Below, piece by piece: positions 38,054 to 47,095 of a stretch of DNA of 56,986 nucleotides (position 1 is its first letter; every line of letters begins with the position of its first letter). The notes beneath the pieces are model-generated. The model was not told where the DNA came from, did no database searches, and saw nothing but the letters and a program-made list of their open reading frames with translations. The stretch comes from Methylocystis sp. Its GTDB lineage: Bacteria; Pseudomonadota; Alphaproteobacteria; Rhizobiales; Beijerinckiaceae. The DNA is taken from the NCBI RefSeq assembly GCF_021731785.1, contig NZ_JAKFWS010000096.1:1-56986 (forward strand), read 5' to 3'. Made by a program: the position numbers and the translations under genes.

Positions 38054-38165
38054 CGTCTCCCTCCGCTTTGCCCCGTTTCGGGGCGGCGGAAGCAGCTATG
38101 AACGCCAGAGTTAAGCGAGGCAAATCGAAACCGACGGGTCGCGAAACGCACACGGCCGCGCCCCG

Positions 38166-38381
38166 CTAATCCTCGTTTCGGCCGGTCTCTTCTTTTGGCC
38201 CATCTTCCCCGGCGGCAAGTCTCAGCGACTCAGCCAAAGCCAGCCGCAACAGCAGCAGAGCCATCCGCTCAGGCAGCGGCTCGCGGGTAACGGCCTCAAA
38301 CGACAGTCGCAGCGCTATTCCAACCTCCCGCTGGATCACCCGCGAAGCTTGATGGTCGTCGATTCGATGGATCGGGAGCAT
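38166..38381 (-). CDS. NepR-like anti-sigma factor
   Basis: A 71-residue protein from ATG 38381, with GGAGG upstream at good distance; a longer in-frame start at 38480 lacks such a site. The core REVGIALRLSFEAVTREPLP then ERMALLLLRLA follows the NepR pattern (I/VG-x-x-LR...F/Y-E-x-V-x-x-EP-x-P-D/E-R...LL-x-x-L). NepR binds and silences EcfG-type sigma factors of the general stress response until PhyR is phosphorylated. No phyR or ecfG lies in the window, so this would be an orphan or a divergent paralogue. The C-terminal tail is acidic. The call rests on motif reading only. Confidence 0.5.
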   Translation of the reverse strand: MLPIHRIDDHQASRVIQREVGIALRLSFEAVTREPLPERMALLLLRLALAESLRLAAGEDGPKEETGRNED

Positions 38382-38492
38382 ACCGACCTCCCGACCTCTA
38401 AACCAACCGGCCTGCGGAAAGTTCCGGCAATATGTTGAGTTTACGAGCAAAGACCTAGTCGATGACGGCGCCGTTGCCACGCCCCTGCAGCG

Positions 38493-39998
38493 TCAGCGGG
38501 AAAGTCCGGGGTCGATATCGGCAATCGTGGCCGGCGCGCACACCGGCCCGTCGGCGCCGTCAAACTGGTTTCCTCGCCCCTCGATTCGCCCCGCGACGTT
38601 GCTCGCGACACTCAGCCCGCATCCTGGCGCGCCCGGAACGTCGCCCTGCGCGGCGACATTGCCGAGCAGCGTCACATGCGACGAAGAATCCCTGGCCGTT
38701 CCTGCAGCCCCTATCAAGATCGTATAAGCCGCGTGCGCGCCAGCATTCCCATGTTCGCCAGCATTCGAGTGGCCCTTGCCGACGTCGCGCGCTTTATTCG
38801 AAACAAGCATCGTTTCATCGCCGAATGTCGTGACGCAAGGTCCGCCGAGATTCTCGCAAACATTGTTCGCGATGTAGCTATTGACGCAGTGGTTCTCGAT
38901 GCCGCCGGGCGGCGTATTATTCACATCGAGAGAACCGGGCTGCGTGTTGCGGAAACGGTTGCTCTCGACGCGGCAGTTCCGAGTGGACGGCGCCGGCCCG
39001 AACGCCGCGCCAAGCGCGACGCCTTCGGCAAACAGGTAGCCGCTCAACGTGTTGCGGCTAATATCCGGGTTCAAACCCTCGACAAGCATCGTCGAGCCGA
39101 CGCATTCATTGCCGGTGATGGTCGGGTAATGGATATCTCCGGCAAAATTGTCAGTCGACATGTTCACGCACTGGTTTTGCGTCGTTGCGGGAGTCAACTG
39201 AAAATAGCTATCGACGATCTTCGGGTAGCAAATCGTATGGCCGGCGGTCACGAATATCGCAATCTGCAAGGTCAAGGTCGAACTATTGATGATCGACGAT
39301 TTCTCGAAGACCAGGCCTGCCGGGTCGGTTGTCGTCGCAGTCTGGCTGACGGTCGCACGCAGCGAGCTTACGGTCGGATTGTTCTCGTCGATCCTGACGC
39401 CGACAAAACGCGCGTGAGCGTTCAGGAACGCAAACAATGTCGCCGAGAGCGTGCAACCTGCGTCAAGCTTAAATTCGCCAGCGTGCTTGACGTCTCCGAT
39501 GAATGAGATGTCTACGGAGCTGGTGAACTGCGCGCTGCACGGCAGCCTAAACGTCAACCCTTCAGGAACAAAAACGACGCCGCCAGCCGCAAAAACCCTG
39601 GTGAGCGCGGCGGCGTTTTCGGCTTGATAAGCGCTTACGTCGCCGGCCCGCAGCCCCGCCGCGCGCAGGTCATATCCATGCGCCGGCGCGGGCGCCGCGC
39701 GCCAACAGCCGGCTCCCGCATTGGACGCAACCTGCGTGAAATCATTTCCGCCAGCAATAGGACATGCCGAGCGAGACAGGTAATATTGCTGGCCGCCGCC
39801 GTCGAACGGCGCATGAAACCCTTGTCGGAAAATGCCGTAACCTTCGGCCTTGCCGGAGGTCGACAAAGCTTTCAGATGGGCGTTCGTTGCGACATCCGCG
39901 CCGGACGACGGCGTCAAAGTCTGCGCGAGCGCTGCGCCGGCGAGAACGATAAGGAACCCGGCGGAGCGCGAAGCGAATTTCAAATCCATGCGAAGCAT
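38493..39998 (-). CDS. secreted right-handed beta-helix protein
   Basis: A 501-residue protein. From ATG 39998 it starts with a signal peptide (MLRMDLKFASRSAGFLIVLA then GAALA-QT); a second ATG at 39989 would serve equally. From about residue 130 it shows irregular repeats of the beta-helix kind (ITGNECVGSTMLVEGLNPDI, ISRNTLSGYLFAEGV, CRVESNRFRNTQP, NSYIANNVCENLG, VTLLGNVAAQGD) with many Asn, Gly and Cys. This fold is shared by polysaccharide lyases, tail-spike-like proteins and surface proteins; no catalytic motif can be assigned. The 220 bases upstream lead to tRNA-Val. Confidence 0.65.
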   Translation of the reverse strand: MLRMDLKFASRSAGFLIVLAGAALAQTLTPSSGADVATNAHLKALSTSGKAEGYGIFRQGFHAPFDGGGQQYYLSRSACPIAGGNDFTQVASNAGAGCWRAAPAPAHGYDLRAAGLRAGDVSAYQAENAAALTRVFAAGGVVFVPEGLTFRLPCSAQFTSSVDISFIGDVKHAGEFKLDAGCTLSATLFAFLNAHARFVGVRIDENNPTVSSLRATVSQTATTTDPAGLVFEKSSIINSSTLTLQIAIFVTAGHTICYPKIVDSYFQLTPATTQNQCVNMSTDNFAGDIHYPTITGNECVGSTMLVEGLNPDISRNTLSGYLFAEGVALGAAFGPAPSTRNCRVESNRFRNTQPGSLDVNNTPPGGIENHCVNSYIANNVCENLGGPCVTTFGDETMLVSNKARDVGKGHSNAGEHGNAGAHAAYTILIGAAGTARDSSSHVTLLGNVAAQGDVPGAPGCGLSVASNVAGRIEGRGNQFDGADGPVCAPATIADIDPGLSR

Positions 39999-40219
39999 GA
40001 TCGGGCGGAAAGCCCAGCGCTTCAATGCTGCATGCGCTGGAGATCGCGCGCAGCTTCGGCTTCGTCGAAATCCTATGGATGGCGCGGGCGGTCTCGAACG
40101 GCGTATTTTTAATACGCCGCAGTGCGCAATTCGTGTCGTCGGGACCCGAACGCGCGCGCGGCCAGCTGTTTCCGAGCTGAGGAGCGCTTTCTGAATATTC
40201 TTGTAAGTCTTTGATTTAA

Positions 40220-40294
<75 letters not shown>

Positions 40295-40547
40295 TCGGGC
40301 CCAAATATGGGCCGGAGCGCCCGTCTATAATGGCGTACGTGGCGCCGCGCAAGCGCCCGCGCCCTGCGACGATGCGGTCCGTCGCTCAGCGCAAGCTATG
40401 GAAAAAATTGACGTTCGGTTAAGGCCGCGTCCTTTCCATGCAAAAGATTTGTGACCAAGCGCGATTTCAAGTCTTGCGACGCGCCCGCTTTGTGGCAGAC
40501 TTATTAGTCTCCCGCTTGTCGGGCGGAGAGAATGAAGGAGGATTCGC

Positions 40548-40727
40548 ATGTCCTTGCAGGGCCATATCGTCGAACTCCAACGCCGCCACGAGGCGCTCAA
40601 GAAGGAGATCGAGGAGGAACAGCTGCATCCCAACGCGGACGAATTGAAGATACTGGAACTCAAGCGAAAGAAATTGCTGATCAAGGACGAACTGGCCAAA
40701 CTGTCGGTCAGCGAAACGCGCCACTAG
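40548..40727 (+). CDS. DUF465 (YdcH-like) small protein
   Basis: A 59-residue helical protein, MSLQGHIVELQRRHEALKKE then IEEEQLHPNADELKILELKR and KKLLIKDELAKL. AAGGAGG precedes the ATG by seven bases. The family forms a short coiled coil and its role is unknown; it is usually found in tandem in Rhizobiales, near purE. A second member is at 42450-42668, on the other side of selO. The TAG overlaps the start of the composite repeat, and a terminator follows at 40873-40902. Confidence 0.85.
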   Translation: MSLQGHIVELQRRHEALKKEIEEEQLHPNADELKILELKRKKLLIKDELAKLSVSETRH

Positions 40728-40834
40728 ATTACGCTGCATTTGGGCGGTTTCACCCAAATGCAGATCACGCGATCGATCTCAAAACCTAGAGCGCTCCACG
40801 CGAAAAGCCGGGTTACGCTTTTTCGCGAGCGCTC
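40727..40834 (-). repeat. composite two-hairpin element, copy B
   Basis: Read on the reverse strand this has the same order as copy A (2311-2426): first the AGAGCGCTC hairpin with GCGAAAAAG/CTTTTCGC inner arms (40787-40834), then GCATTTGGG/CCCAAATGC with GATCACG-like flanks (40727-40774). It lies just after the first DUF465 gene. Confidence 0.75.
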
Positions 40835-40872
40835 GCGCGCTTCCCGCTCGGTTCGCTTTCGCTTCATGCTAT

Positions 40873-40902
40873 AGGCGGAGAGATCTCTCCGCCTTATTTT
40901 TT
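40873..40902 (+). terminator. rho-independent terminator upstream of selO
   Basis: A perfect ten-base palindrome, AGGCGGAGAG (40873-40882) and CTCTCCGCCT (40885-40894), followed by TATTTTTT. It would end the DUF465 transcript beyond the repeat. Confidence 0.75.
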
Positions 40903-40946
40903 GAAGCAGTCGCGCCGCGGCGCGCGATTTGCGAGTCCTCGTCCCT

Positions 40947-42365
40947 ATGCCCGTCACCGAGTTCTACCGCGCCGAGACGCTGCACGAGGGCCTTGGCGAG
41001 CCTTTCTTCGACCGTGTCGAACCCGCGATCTTCCCGCAGCATCGACTACGCTACCGCAATCAGCGCTGGGCCGCGCGGGTTGGATTGGACGGCCTCAGCG
41101 ACGCGGAGTGGATCGTGCATTTCGGACGCTTTGCGCCGTTGCCGGGCGGCTTCGCGCATCCGTTAGCGCTGCGCTATCACGGCCATCAATTCCGCGTATA
41201 CAACGCTGATCTCGGCGACGGTCGCGGCTTCCTCTTCGCGCAATTGCGCGACGCCAAGGACGTCCGCCTGCTCGATCTCGGCACCAAGGGCAGCGGCCAG
41301 ACTCCCTGGTCGCGTCGCGGCGATGGACGGCTGACGCTCAAAGGCGGCGTTCGCGAGATTTTGGCGACGGAAATGCTGGAGGCGCTCGGGATCGACACCT
41401 CCAAAACCTTCAGCCTGATCGAAACGGGCGAAGCGCTCATGCGCGGCGACGAACCCTCGCCGACGCGCTCCAGCGTGCTGGTGCGCCTGTCGCATTCGCA
41501 TATTCGCATCGGCACCTTCCAGCGCCTCGCCTTCCACGACGACGCTGCGGCGATCGACCGGCTCGTCGAGTATGTTTGCCGCCACTATTTTCCCGCCATC
41601 GCCGATCTGCCGGCGCCGGAAAGAGCCCTCGCCTTTCTCGAAGCGGTCGTGGCGCGAGTCGCCAGGCTTGGCGCCGGTTACATGGCGGCCGGCTTCGTTC
41701 ACGGCGTGCTGAATTCCGACAACATCAACGTCACCGGCGAGAGCTTCGACTACGGACCATGGCGTTTCGCGCCGGTCTACGACCCGACCTTCACCGCCGC
41801 CTATTTCGACGAATCCGGGCTTTACGCCTTCGGCCGCCAGCCCGGCGCGCTCGGCTGGAACCTGTCCCGCCTGGCCGAGTGCCTGATCCATCTCATTGGA
41901 CTGAAGGCCGCCGAGACGCTTCTTTCGACCTTTCCCGGGTGCATCCAGCAGGAGTTTCGGGCGGCCTTGCTCCATCGCCTCGGCCTCGCTTCGGCGGGCG
42001 AGGCCGCCGACGCCGCGCTGGCGAAGGCTTTCGTCGATTTCCTCACAAACTCGCGGGCTCCGTTCGAACAGACCTTCTTCGACTGGCGCGGCGGATTGGC
42101 GTCCGCTGAGCGCGCCAAACGCAGTGCGTCGGCAACCCATTATCAAGCTGAAGCGTTCGCGCCAGTTCTGGCCGCTTTGGCCGACCATCAGCCGGCGCCC
42201 TATGTTCGCCTCGATCACCCTTACTTCCAGCGGACGACGCCCTGCACCTTGCTCATCGATGAAGTCGAGGCGCTCTGGGCGCCGATCGCCGAGCGCGACG
42301 ACTGGGCGCCGATCTACGCCAAGATTGCCGCAATAGAGGAGATGCGGAGCGCCTATGACTCTTGA
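40947..42365 (+). CDS. selO: protein adenylyltransferase SelO
   Basis: A 472-residue SelO (YdiU, formerly UPF0061) pseudokinase-fold enzyme that transfers AMP to Ser, Thr or Tyr of target proteins, linked to redox stress. Blocks seen are ALRYHGHQFRVYNADLGDGR, LLDLGTKGSGQTPWSRRGDG, LTLKGGVREILATEMLEALG, VRLSHSHIRIGTFQ, GFVHGVLNSDNINVTG and DYGPWRFAPVYDP. Bacterial SelO often ends in a C-terminal selenocysteine or cysteine pair; this protein ends at AYDS without one. The ATG at 40947 is taken as the start; a TTG six codons earlier is possible. Confidence 0.93.
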   Translation: MPVTEFYRAETLHEGLGEPFFDRVEPAIFPQHRLRYRNQRWAARVGLDGLSDAEWIVHFGRFAPLPGGFAHPLALRYHGHQFRVYNADLGDGRGFLFAQLRDAKDVRLLDLGTKGSGQTPWSRRGDGRLTLKGGVREILATEMLEALGIDTSKTFSLIETGEALMRGDEPSPTRSSVLVRLSHSHIRIGTFQRLAFHDDAAAIDRLVEYVCRHYFPAIADLPAPERALAFLEAVVARVARLGAGYMAAGFVHGVLNSDNINVTGESFDYGPWRFAPVYDPTFTAAYFDESGLYAFGRQPGALGWNLSRLAECLIHLIGLKAAETLLSTFPGCIQQEFRAALLHRLGLASAGEAADAALAKAFVDFLTNSRAPFEQTFFDWRGGLASAERAKRSASATHYQAEAFAPVLAALADHQPAPYVRLDHPYFQRTTPCTLLIDEVEALWAPIAERDDWAPIYAKIAAIEEMRSAYDS

Positions 42366-42449
42366 TCGAGCAATTCGCTTGAACGCCGCTCGCCTGCGGC
42401 GCGATAATTGCGTTCCACAGCGATCGATTCCCGAGCGGGCCGGCCTTCG

Positions 42450-42668
42450 ATGAACGATGCTCCCAGCGAGATCGACAAGAGCGCCATCCGCGCCGAAGTG
42501 GAACGGCTGCGGCTAGAGCATCACGACCTGGAGTCGGCGATCGACGCGCTGCGCGCTCTGGGCGTCGCCGATCAGCTTCAGATTCAGCGCCTGAAGAAAC
42601 GCAAGCTGCTGCTGCGCGATCGCATCGCCTATCTCGAAGACCAGCTCACGCCCGACATTATCGCTTAA
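42450..42668 (+). CDS. DUF465 (YdcH-like) small protein, second copy
   Basis: A 72-residue helical protein: IRAEVERLRLEHHDLESAID then ALRALGVADQLQIQRLKKRK and LLLRDRIAYLEDQL. It is longer and more diverged than the copy at 40548-40727 but shares the core ordering (H-x-x-L...L-x-x-LKKRKL-x-L-x-D). ATG 42450 is preferred over an upstream start at 42408, which adds 14 basic residues. Function unknown. Confidence 0.82.
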   Translation: MNDAPSEIDKSAIRAEVERLRLEHHDLESAIDALRALGVADQLQIQRLKKRKLLLRDRIAYLEDQLTPDIIA

Positions 42669-42864
42669 AGTCCGATTTGAACACGAGCGTCAGTAATTCA
42701 GATTCACTCAACGTTCCGCTGCTGCAATACGGCCTGGGATTTATCGAGGCGCCATGGGACCTGCGAAGATCGCTCGACCGTTTTGCAGCGACCGGTTCGG
42801 CAACGGCTCCGTATCGTTGGATGACGCCGCTGCACATGATTTAGCATGCAGGTTGTGCGAAACG

Positions 42865-44076
42865 TCACGCCTGCTTCGGCAGGAAGCCCAGCGCGCGCAG
42901 CAACAGAGGCATGGTGAGGCCCTGAACGACGATTGAAAAGCCGACCACCGCAAAGGTGACGGCGAGGATTTCTTCGCGCTTCGGCAGACTATCGGGAAGA
43001 GATAGCGCCAGGGCGAGCGCAAGCGCGCCACGCAGGCCTCCCCACCAGAGAATATGCTGCTCGCGGAACGAAATCTTCCATCGCGAAACGAAGAACAACG
43101 AACTCAGCGGATAGACAACGATCGCGCGCGAACAAAGCACCGTAGCGATCGCCACGGCCAGCGTTGTCGCCCCGACGGCGCCGAACGGAGTCGACGCGAC
43201 ATCCGCGCCAATCAGCAGAAACACCATGGAATTGGCCAAGAACGCCGCAAAATCCCAAAAGGACAGAACGAATTCGCGCCCCTTGAGGCTGATGTAGCCG
43301 CCTTCCTGCTCGCTGAGCAGGCCCAGATTGCCCATGACGAGACCTGCCGTCACGGTCGCCAGAACGCCGGAGACATGGAAATATTCGGCGACCAGAAATG
43401 AGCCGAACGCGGCGATGGTCGTCAGCGCCGCTTCGATGACATGTTCTGAGGTGCGCAGCGAGGCGAGGATGGCGGCCCCGCCAAACAACGCCCCGACAAT
43501 GACGCCGCCGAACACGACTTTCACGAGAGTCAATGCGGTCTCCGCGCCGCTCTGGTCTGCGCCGCCGCTTTCCACGAAGGCGAGCGCCATAACGAAGAGC
43601 ACCGCCGCAGCGCCGTCGTTGAGCAGGCTTTCGCTTTCGACCAGCAGCCGCATGCGGCCTTTGATCCGGTTGTCCTTGAACATCGCAATGATCGCGACGG
43701 GATCCGTCGCCGCGATCAGCGCGCCAAACAGGATCGCCGAGAAGACAGGCCAGTCGAGCAACGTCGTCATCGACGCCGCGACAACGGTTGCGGACACGAC
43801 CGTTCCGATTCCCGCAAGTGCGAGCAAAGGCAGAGAATCGCGAACCAGTTCGCGCCAGGACAGGGTCAGGGCCGCCTCGAACAGGAGCGGCGGCAAGACG
43901 AGATCGAAAATCAGATCATGAGTCAGATGCGGCGCGAAGTCTGCGCCCGACAAAGCGACGGCGGCGCCGACAAGAACCAGTCCAACGGTATAGGGCAGTC
44001 TGATCTGACGCGCGGCGATTGCGACGATCATCGCCACAGCCAGCACGGCGACCGCTTGCCTCAGACCTTCGTCCAT
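42865..44076 (-). CDS. CPA1-family sodium/proton antiporter
   Basis: A 403-residue transporter with about twelve spans. Family marks are LIAATDPVAIIAMFKD, the ESESLLNDGAAAVLFVMALA stretch with the ND pair, and WWGGLRGALALALALSLP near the end. It would exchange Na+ or K+ for protons across the inner membrane. The ATG at 44076 starts at the first span; an upstream in-frame start adds 53 non-hydrophobic residues. It is divergent from purE. Confidence 0.9.
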   Translation of the reverse strand: MDEGLRQAVAVLAVAMIVAIAARQIRLPYTVGLVLVGAAVALSGADFAPHLTHDLIFDLVLPPLLFEAALTLSWRELVRDSLPLLALAGIGTVVSATVVAASMTTLLDWPVFSAILFGALIAATDPVAIIAMFKDNRIKGRMRLLVESESLLNDGAAAVLFVMALAFVESGGADQSGAETALTLVKVVFGGVIVGALFGGAAILASLRTSEHVIEAALTTIAAFGSFLVAEYFHVSGVLATVTAGLVMGNLGLLSEQEGGYISLKGREFVLSFWDFAAFLANSMVFLLIGADVASTPFGAVGATTLAVAIATVLCSRAIVVYPLSSLFFVSRWKISFREQHILWWGGLRGALALALALSLPDSLPKREEILAVTFAVVGFSIVVQGLTMPLLLRALGFLPKQA

Positions 44077-44237
44077 GTCGCGTCTGCTCCGATCAAGGCA
44101 AATCCTGCAGGGTTCTTTAGCTGCGCGCTCCCCGTTCGCGAAGCGAAATCGGTCCGCCGCCGACGCCGTTTGGCGCGCTTGCCTATCGGGGAGGCATCGT
44201 CTATGCCGCATGGCTTCCCTTTGTAGAGGAAGCAAGA

Positions 44238-44735
44238 GTGGGCAAATCCAAAGCGCCCGTCGCCGTCATCATGGGCTCCCAATCCGACTGGGCGACGATG
44301 CGCCATGCGGTCGAAACGCTGGCGGCGCTCGGCATCGCCTGCGACGCGCGCGTCATCTCGGCTCATCGCACCCCCGATCGGCTGTTCGCCTTCGCAAAGT
44401 CTGCCGAATCGGACGGCTTCGAGGTGATCATCGCCGGCGCCGGCGGCGCCGCGCATCTGCCGGGAATGACCGCTTCGATGACGCCGCTGCCGGTCCTTGG
44501 CGTGCCGATCGAATCGGAAGCGCTGAAGGGCATGGATTCACTGCTCTCGATCGTACAGATGCCGGGCGGCGTGCCGGTGGGGACGCTCGCGATCGGCAAG
44601 CCTGGCGCGATCAACGCCGCGCTGCTCGCCGCCGCAATTCTCGCCCGCGCCGACAAGGCGCTCGCCGCGCGCCTTTCGGACTACCGCGCGCGCCAGACGG
44701 ACGCCGTGGCGCTGACGCCGCGCGACGGCGCCTGA
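44238..44735 (+). CDS. purE: N5-carboxyaminoimidazole ribonucleotide mutase
   Basis: A 165-residue class I PurE, which moves the carboxyl of N5-CAIR to C4 in purine synthesis. [31 protein letters not shown] and [18 protein letters not shown] are the family blocks. It starts with GTG (44238), preceded by GAGGAAGCAAGA. Its stop overlaps the purK start (TGATG), so the two are translationally coupled. Confidence 0.96.
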   Translation: MGKSKAPVAVIMGSQSDWATMRHAVETLAALGIACDARVISAHRTPDRLFAFAKSAESDGFEVIIAGAGGAAHLPGMTASMTPLPVLGVPIESEALKGMDSLLSIVQMPGGVPVGTLAIGKPGAINAALLAAAILARADKALAARLSDYRARQTDAVALTPRDGA

Positions 44736-45808
44736 TGCTGGCGCCGGGCGCGACGATCGGCATTCTTGGCGGCGGCCAGCTCGCGCGCATGCTGGCGCTG
44801 GCGGGCGCCCGGCTCGGGCTGAAAGCGCATGTCTTCTCTCCCGTGCCCGATGACCCCGCCTTCGACGTTTGCGCGGCGGGCACGCAAGCTGGATTTGACG
44901 ACGAAGCCGCGCTCGCCGGTTTCGCCGAATCCGTCGACGTCGTCACTTACGAATTTGAGAATGTTCCCGCCCGAACGGCGCAAGTGCTCGAGGCGCATCG
45001 CCCGGTGCGGCCTAATCCCAGAGCCTTGGCGCTGACTCAGGACAGGCTCGTCGAGAAACAGTTCATACGGAGCCTCGGCGTCGCGACGGCTGACTTCGTC
45101 GCGGTCGACAACGCCGGCGCGCTCCCCCGCGCCGTCGCGCGGCTCGGCCGCAATTCGATCCTCAAGACGCGGCGTCTCGGCTACGACGGCAAGGGCCAAA
45201 CTCAATTGCGCGACGGCGGCGATCTAGCGGTCGCTTTTCGCACGCTCGGCGGCGCGGCATGCATTCTGGAAAGCGTGGCGCCCTTCACGAAAGAAGTGTC
45301 GGTCGTCGCCGCGCGCGGACTGAACGGCGAGTTTCGCGCCTATGACGTCTGCGAAAACCTTCACGAGCATCACATTCTGGCGCGGACGCTGGCGCCTGCC
45401 GAGATCGCCGAAGCAACCGCGGCAGAGGCGATCGACATCGCCCGGCGCATCGCCGAGGCCGCCGCATATGTGGGGGTGATCGCCGTCGAAATGTTCGTCG
45501 TCATGAAAGGGGAGCGCGAAACGCTGCTCGTCAACGAAATTGCGCCACGCGTGCATAATTCCGGACATTGGACGCTCGACGGCGCGCTGACTTCGCAGTT
45601 CGAGCAGCATATGCGCGCGATCGCCGGCTGGCCGCTGGGCTCGACGCACCGTCACGGCCACGTGGAGATGCGCAATCTGATCGGCGCCGATGTCGACGCA
45701 TGGCCGGAACTCGCGCGCGAGAACGGCGTCTGTTTGCATCTCTACGGAAAGAAGGAGACGCGCGCCGGCCGCAAGATGGGCCATGTGACGCGCGTGTTCA
45801 GTGATTAG
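44735..45808 (+). CDS. purK: N5-carboxyaminoimidazole ribonucleotide synthase
   Basis: A 357-residue ATP-grasp enzyme that joins AIR and bicarbonate with ATP to make N5-CAIR for PurE. It opens with IGILGGGQLARMLALAGARL; ATP-grasp motifs include ILKTRRLGYDGKGQ and LVNEIAPRVHNSGHWT. It uses bicarbonate, as do the nearby carboxylase and the product of the carbonic-anhydrase module. Its end overlaps the convergent regulator gene by 4 bases. Confidence 0.96.
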   Translation: MLAPGATIGILGGGQLARMLALAGARLGLKAHVFSPVPDDPAFDVCAAGTQAGFDDEAALAGFAESVDVVTYEFENVPARTAQVLEAHRPVRPNPRALALTQDRLVEKQFIRSLGVATADFVAVDNAGALPRAVARLGRNSILKTRRLGYDGKGQTQLRDGGDLAVAFRTLGGAACILESVAPFTKEVSVVAARGLNGEFRAYDVCENLHEHHILARTLAPAEIAEATAAEAIDIARRIAEAAAYVGVIAVEMFVVMKGERETLLVNEIAPRVHNSGHWTLDGALTSQFEQHMRAIAGWPLGSTHRHGHVEMRNLIGADVDAWPELARENGVCLHLYGKKETRAGRKMGHVTRVFSD

Positions 45809-46701
45809 ACCAGCCAGTCGCGGGCGCTTTCAAGGATCGTCACGACGCCCGCGTGCTTGATTTTTCTCTGCGCGGTGATCGCATAGAAGCGCTCGCTGAC
45901 GCCGTTCAAGGTGGCGATATATTTGACGCCATATTGATCCTCGACCTGTGCGTGAACGGCCGTCGGTGCCATGAAGACGCCGGCGCCCGCAGCCCCGAAC
46001 GTCTTCAGCAAGGCGCTGTCCTCGACTTCCGCGACGATCTTCGGAAAGAGACTGTTGGCGTCGAGCCATTGATCGAGCGAACGGCGCAACGCGGTGTTCG
46101 ACGTTGGCAGCAAGAGTGGCGCGCCATCGAGGCAACGCGGGAAATTCTTCCGATAGCGTTGGTGCAATTCAGGGACTGCAAAGGCCGCCACGCCGCATTC
46201 GCCGATCGGATGATTGTAGATGCGCGCGTCCGCGCCGCCGGTCGCCGGCCAGTCGGAGAGAACGAGATCGACTCCGTGCACTGGCAGCTCAGCCAGCAGG
46301 CGCTCGGTCTTGTCCTCATGGCAGACGACTTGAAACGAATTGCTCGCGGAAAGAGCGGGTTCGAGCAGGCGATAGACGACGAGTTTCGGCAAGGCGTTTG
46401 ATACGCCGACGCTCAACCTGATACTGACCGCCCCCGCATGGCTCTTCAGGGCGCTGCCAAGTTCGCGGCCGATCGAGAATATTTCGTCGGCGTAGTTGAA
46501 CACGGTGCGTCCGGTTTCCGTCATCACCAGCTTGCGGCCCTCCTTGCGAAAGAGCTGCGCGCCGATCGACGCCTCGAACACCGCGATCTGGCCACTGACC
46601 GTCGGCTGCGCCAATCCGAGTTTTTCACTCGCGCGGGTGACGCTTCCCTCCCGCGCGACGTTCCAGAAATAGAACAGGTGCTGATAGTTGAGACGTTCCA
46701 T
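45805..46701 (-). CDS. LysR-family regulator, NhaR-like
   Basis: A 298-residue LysR protein: N-terminal winged helix (about 1-62: NYQHLFYFWNVAREGSVTRA, SEKLGLAQPTVSGQIAVFE) and a C-terminal effector-binding domain. The opening and total length resemble NhaR, the activator of sodium/proton antiporter genes. A CPA1 antiporter lies 1.7 kb away on the same strand, but the closest divergent gene is the exported protein of the carbonic-anhydrase cluster. Either may be its target. The promoter region 46702-46824 is AT-rich, as expected for LysR sites. Confidence 0.85.
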   Translation of the reverse strand: MERLNYQHLFYFWNVAREGSVTRASEKLGLAQPTVSGQIAVFEASIGAQLFRKEGRKLVMTETGRTVFNYADEIFSIGRELGSALKSHAGAVSIRLSVGVSNALPKLVVYRLLEPALSASNSFQVVCHEDKTERLLAELPVHGVDLVLSDWPATGGADARIYNHPIGECGVAAFAVPELHQRYRKNFPRCLDGAPLLLPTSNTALRRSLDQWLDANSLFPKIVAEVEDSALLKTFGAAGAGVFMAPTAVHAQVEDQYGVKYIATLNGVSERFYAITAQRKIKHAGVVTILESARDWLV

Positions 46702-46824
46702 CGTTCCATAGCTTTTATCGATGTAATTAATTTATATATTCTTATTTTCAATATCAATGCCCTGCGCCATGTTGAAGACGTCAACGTCGCAGCGCTCGAC
46801 GCGTCATGAACGGGAGAACGGTCA
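46702..46824. promoter_or_regulatory. AT-rich divergent promoter region
   Basis: The 123 bases between the divergent LysR gene and the exported-protein gene include a strongly AT-rich block (46728-46757, with TAATTAATTTATATATTC), unlike the GC-rich surroundings. ATCGATGTAATTAATTTATA is a possible LysR T-N11-A type site. It likely holds promoters for both sides. Confidence 0.5.
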
Positions 46825-47052
46825 ATGGCGCATAACTTCGCACTCGCCGCGCTGGCTTTGGCCGGAGCCGTGGCTTCACCCGGAATCGCGACCGGACGCC
46901 AATTTATGGACGGCGCGCCCGGACACTGCCTGCTCTGCGAGCTTTTGCCCGAATCGCGAAGGCGCGAGGCGAACGCGGATTGCCGGCAGCCGTCGGCCGA
47001 CGACGTCGGCGAATCGGAGCGGACGGATGAAAAAGCTGGCGGCGTGAATTGA
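46825..47052 (+). CDS. small exported CXXC protein
   Basis: A 75-residue protein. GGGAGAACGG precedes the ATG. The first 22 or so residues are a signal peptide (FALAALALAGAVASPGIATG). The mature part has GHCLLCELLPESRRREANAD then CRQ, i.e. a CXXC plus one more cysteine, and ends acidic. No family is recognised. It lies 43 bases before the carbonic anhydrase gene on the same strand and may be co-transcribed; a metal or redox role is only a guess. Confidence 0.45.
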   Translation: MAHNFALAALALAGAVASPGIATGRQFMDGAPGHCLLCELLPESRRREANADCRQPSADDVGESERTDEKAGGVN

Positions 47053-47095
47053 GGCGGCCGCCTGGGAGACTTTAGCAACCTATAGGAGCTCAAGA

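Noticed and set aside
42677..42844. 55-codon frame from a TTG, including YGLGFIEAPWDLRRSLDRFA
   Set aside because: It reads somewhat protein-like, possibly a gene fragment, but the start is weak and no family could be named.
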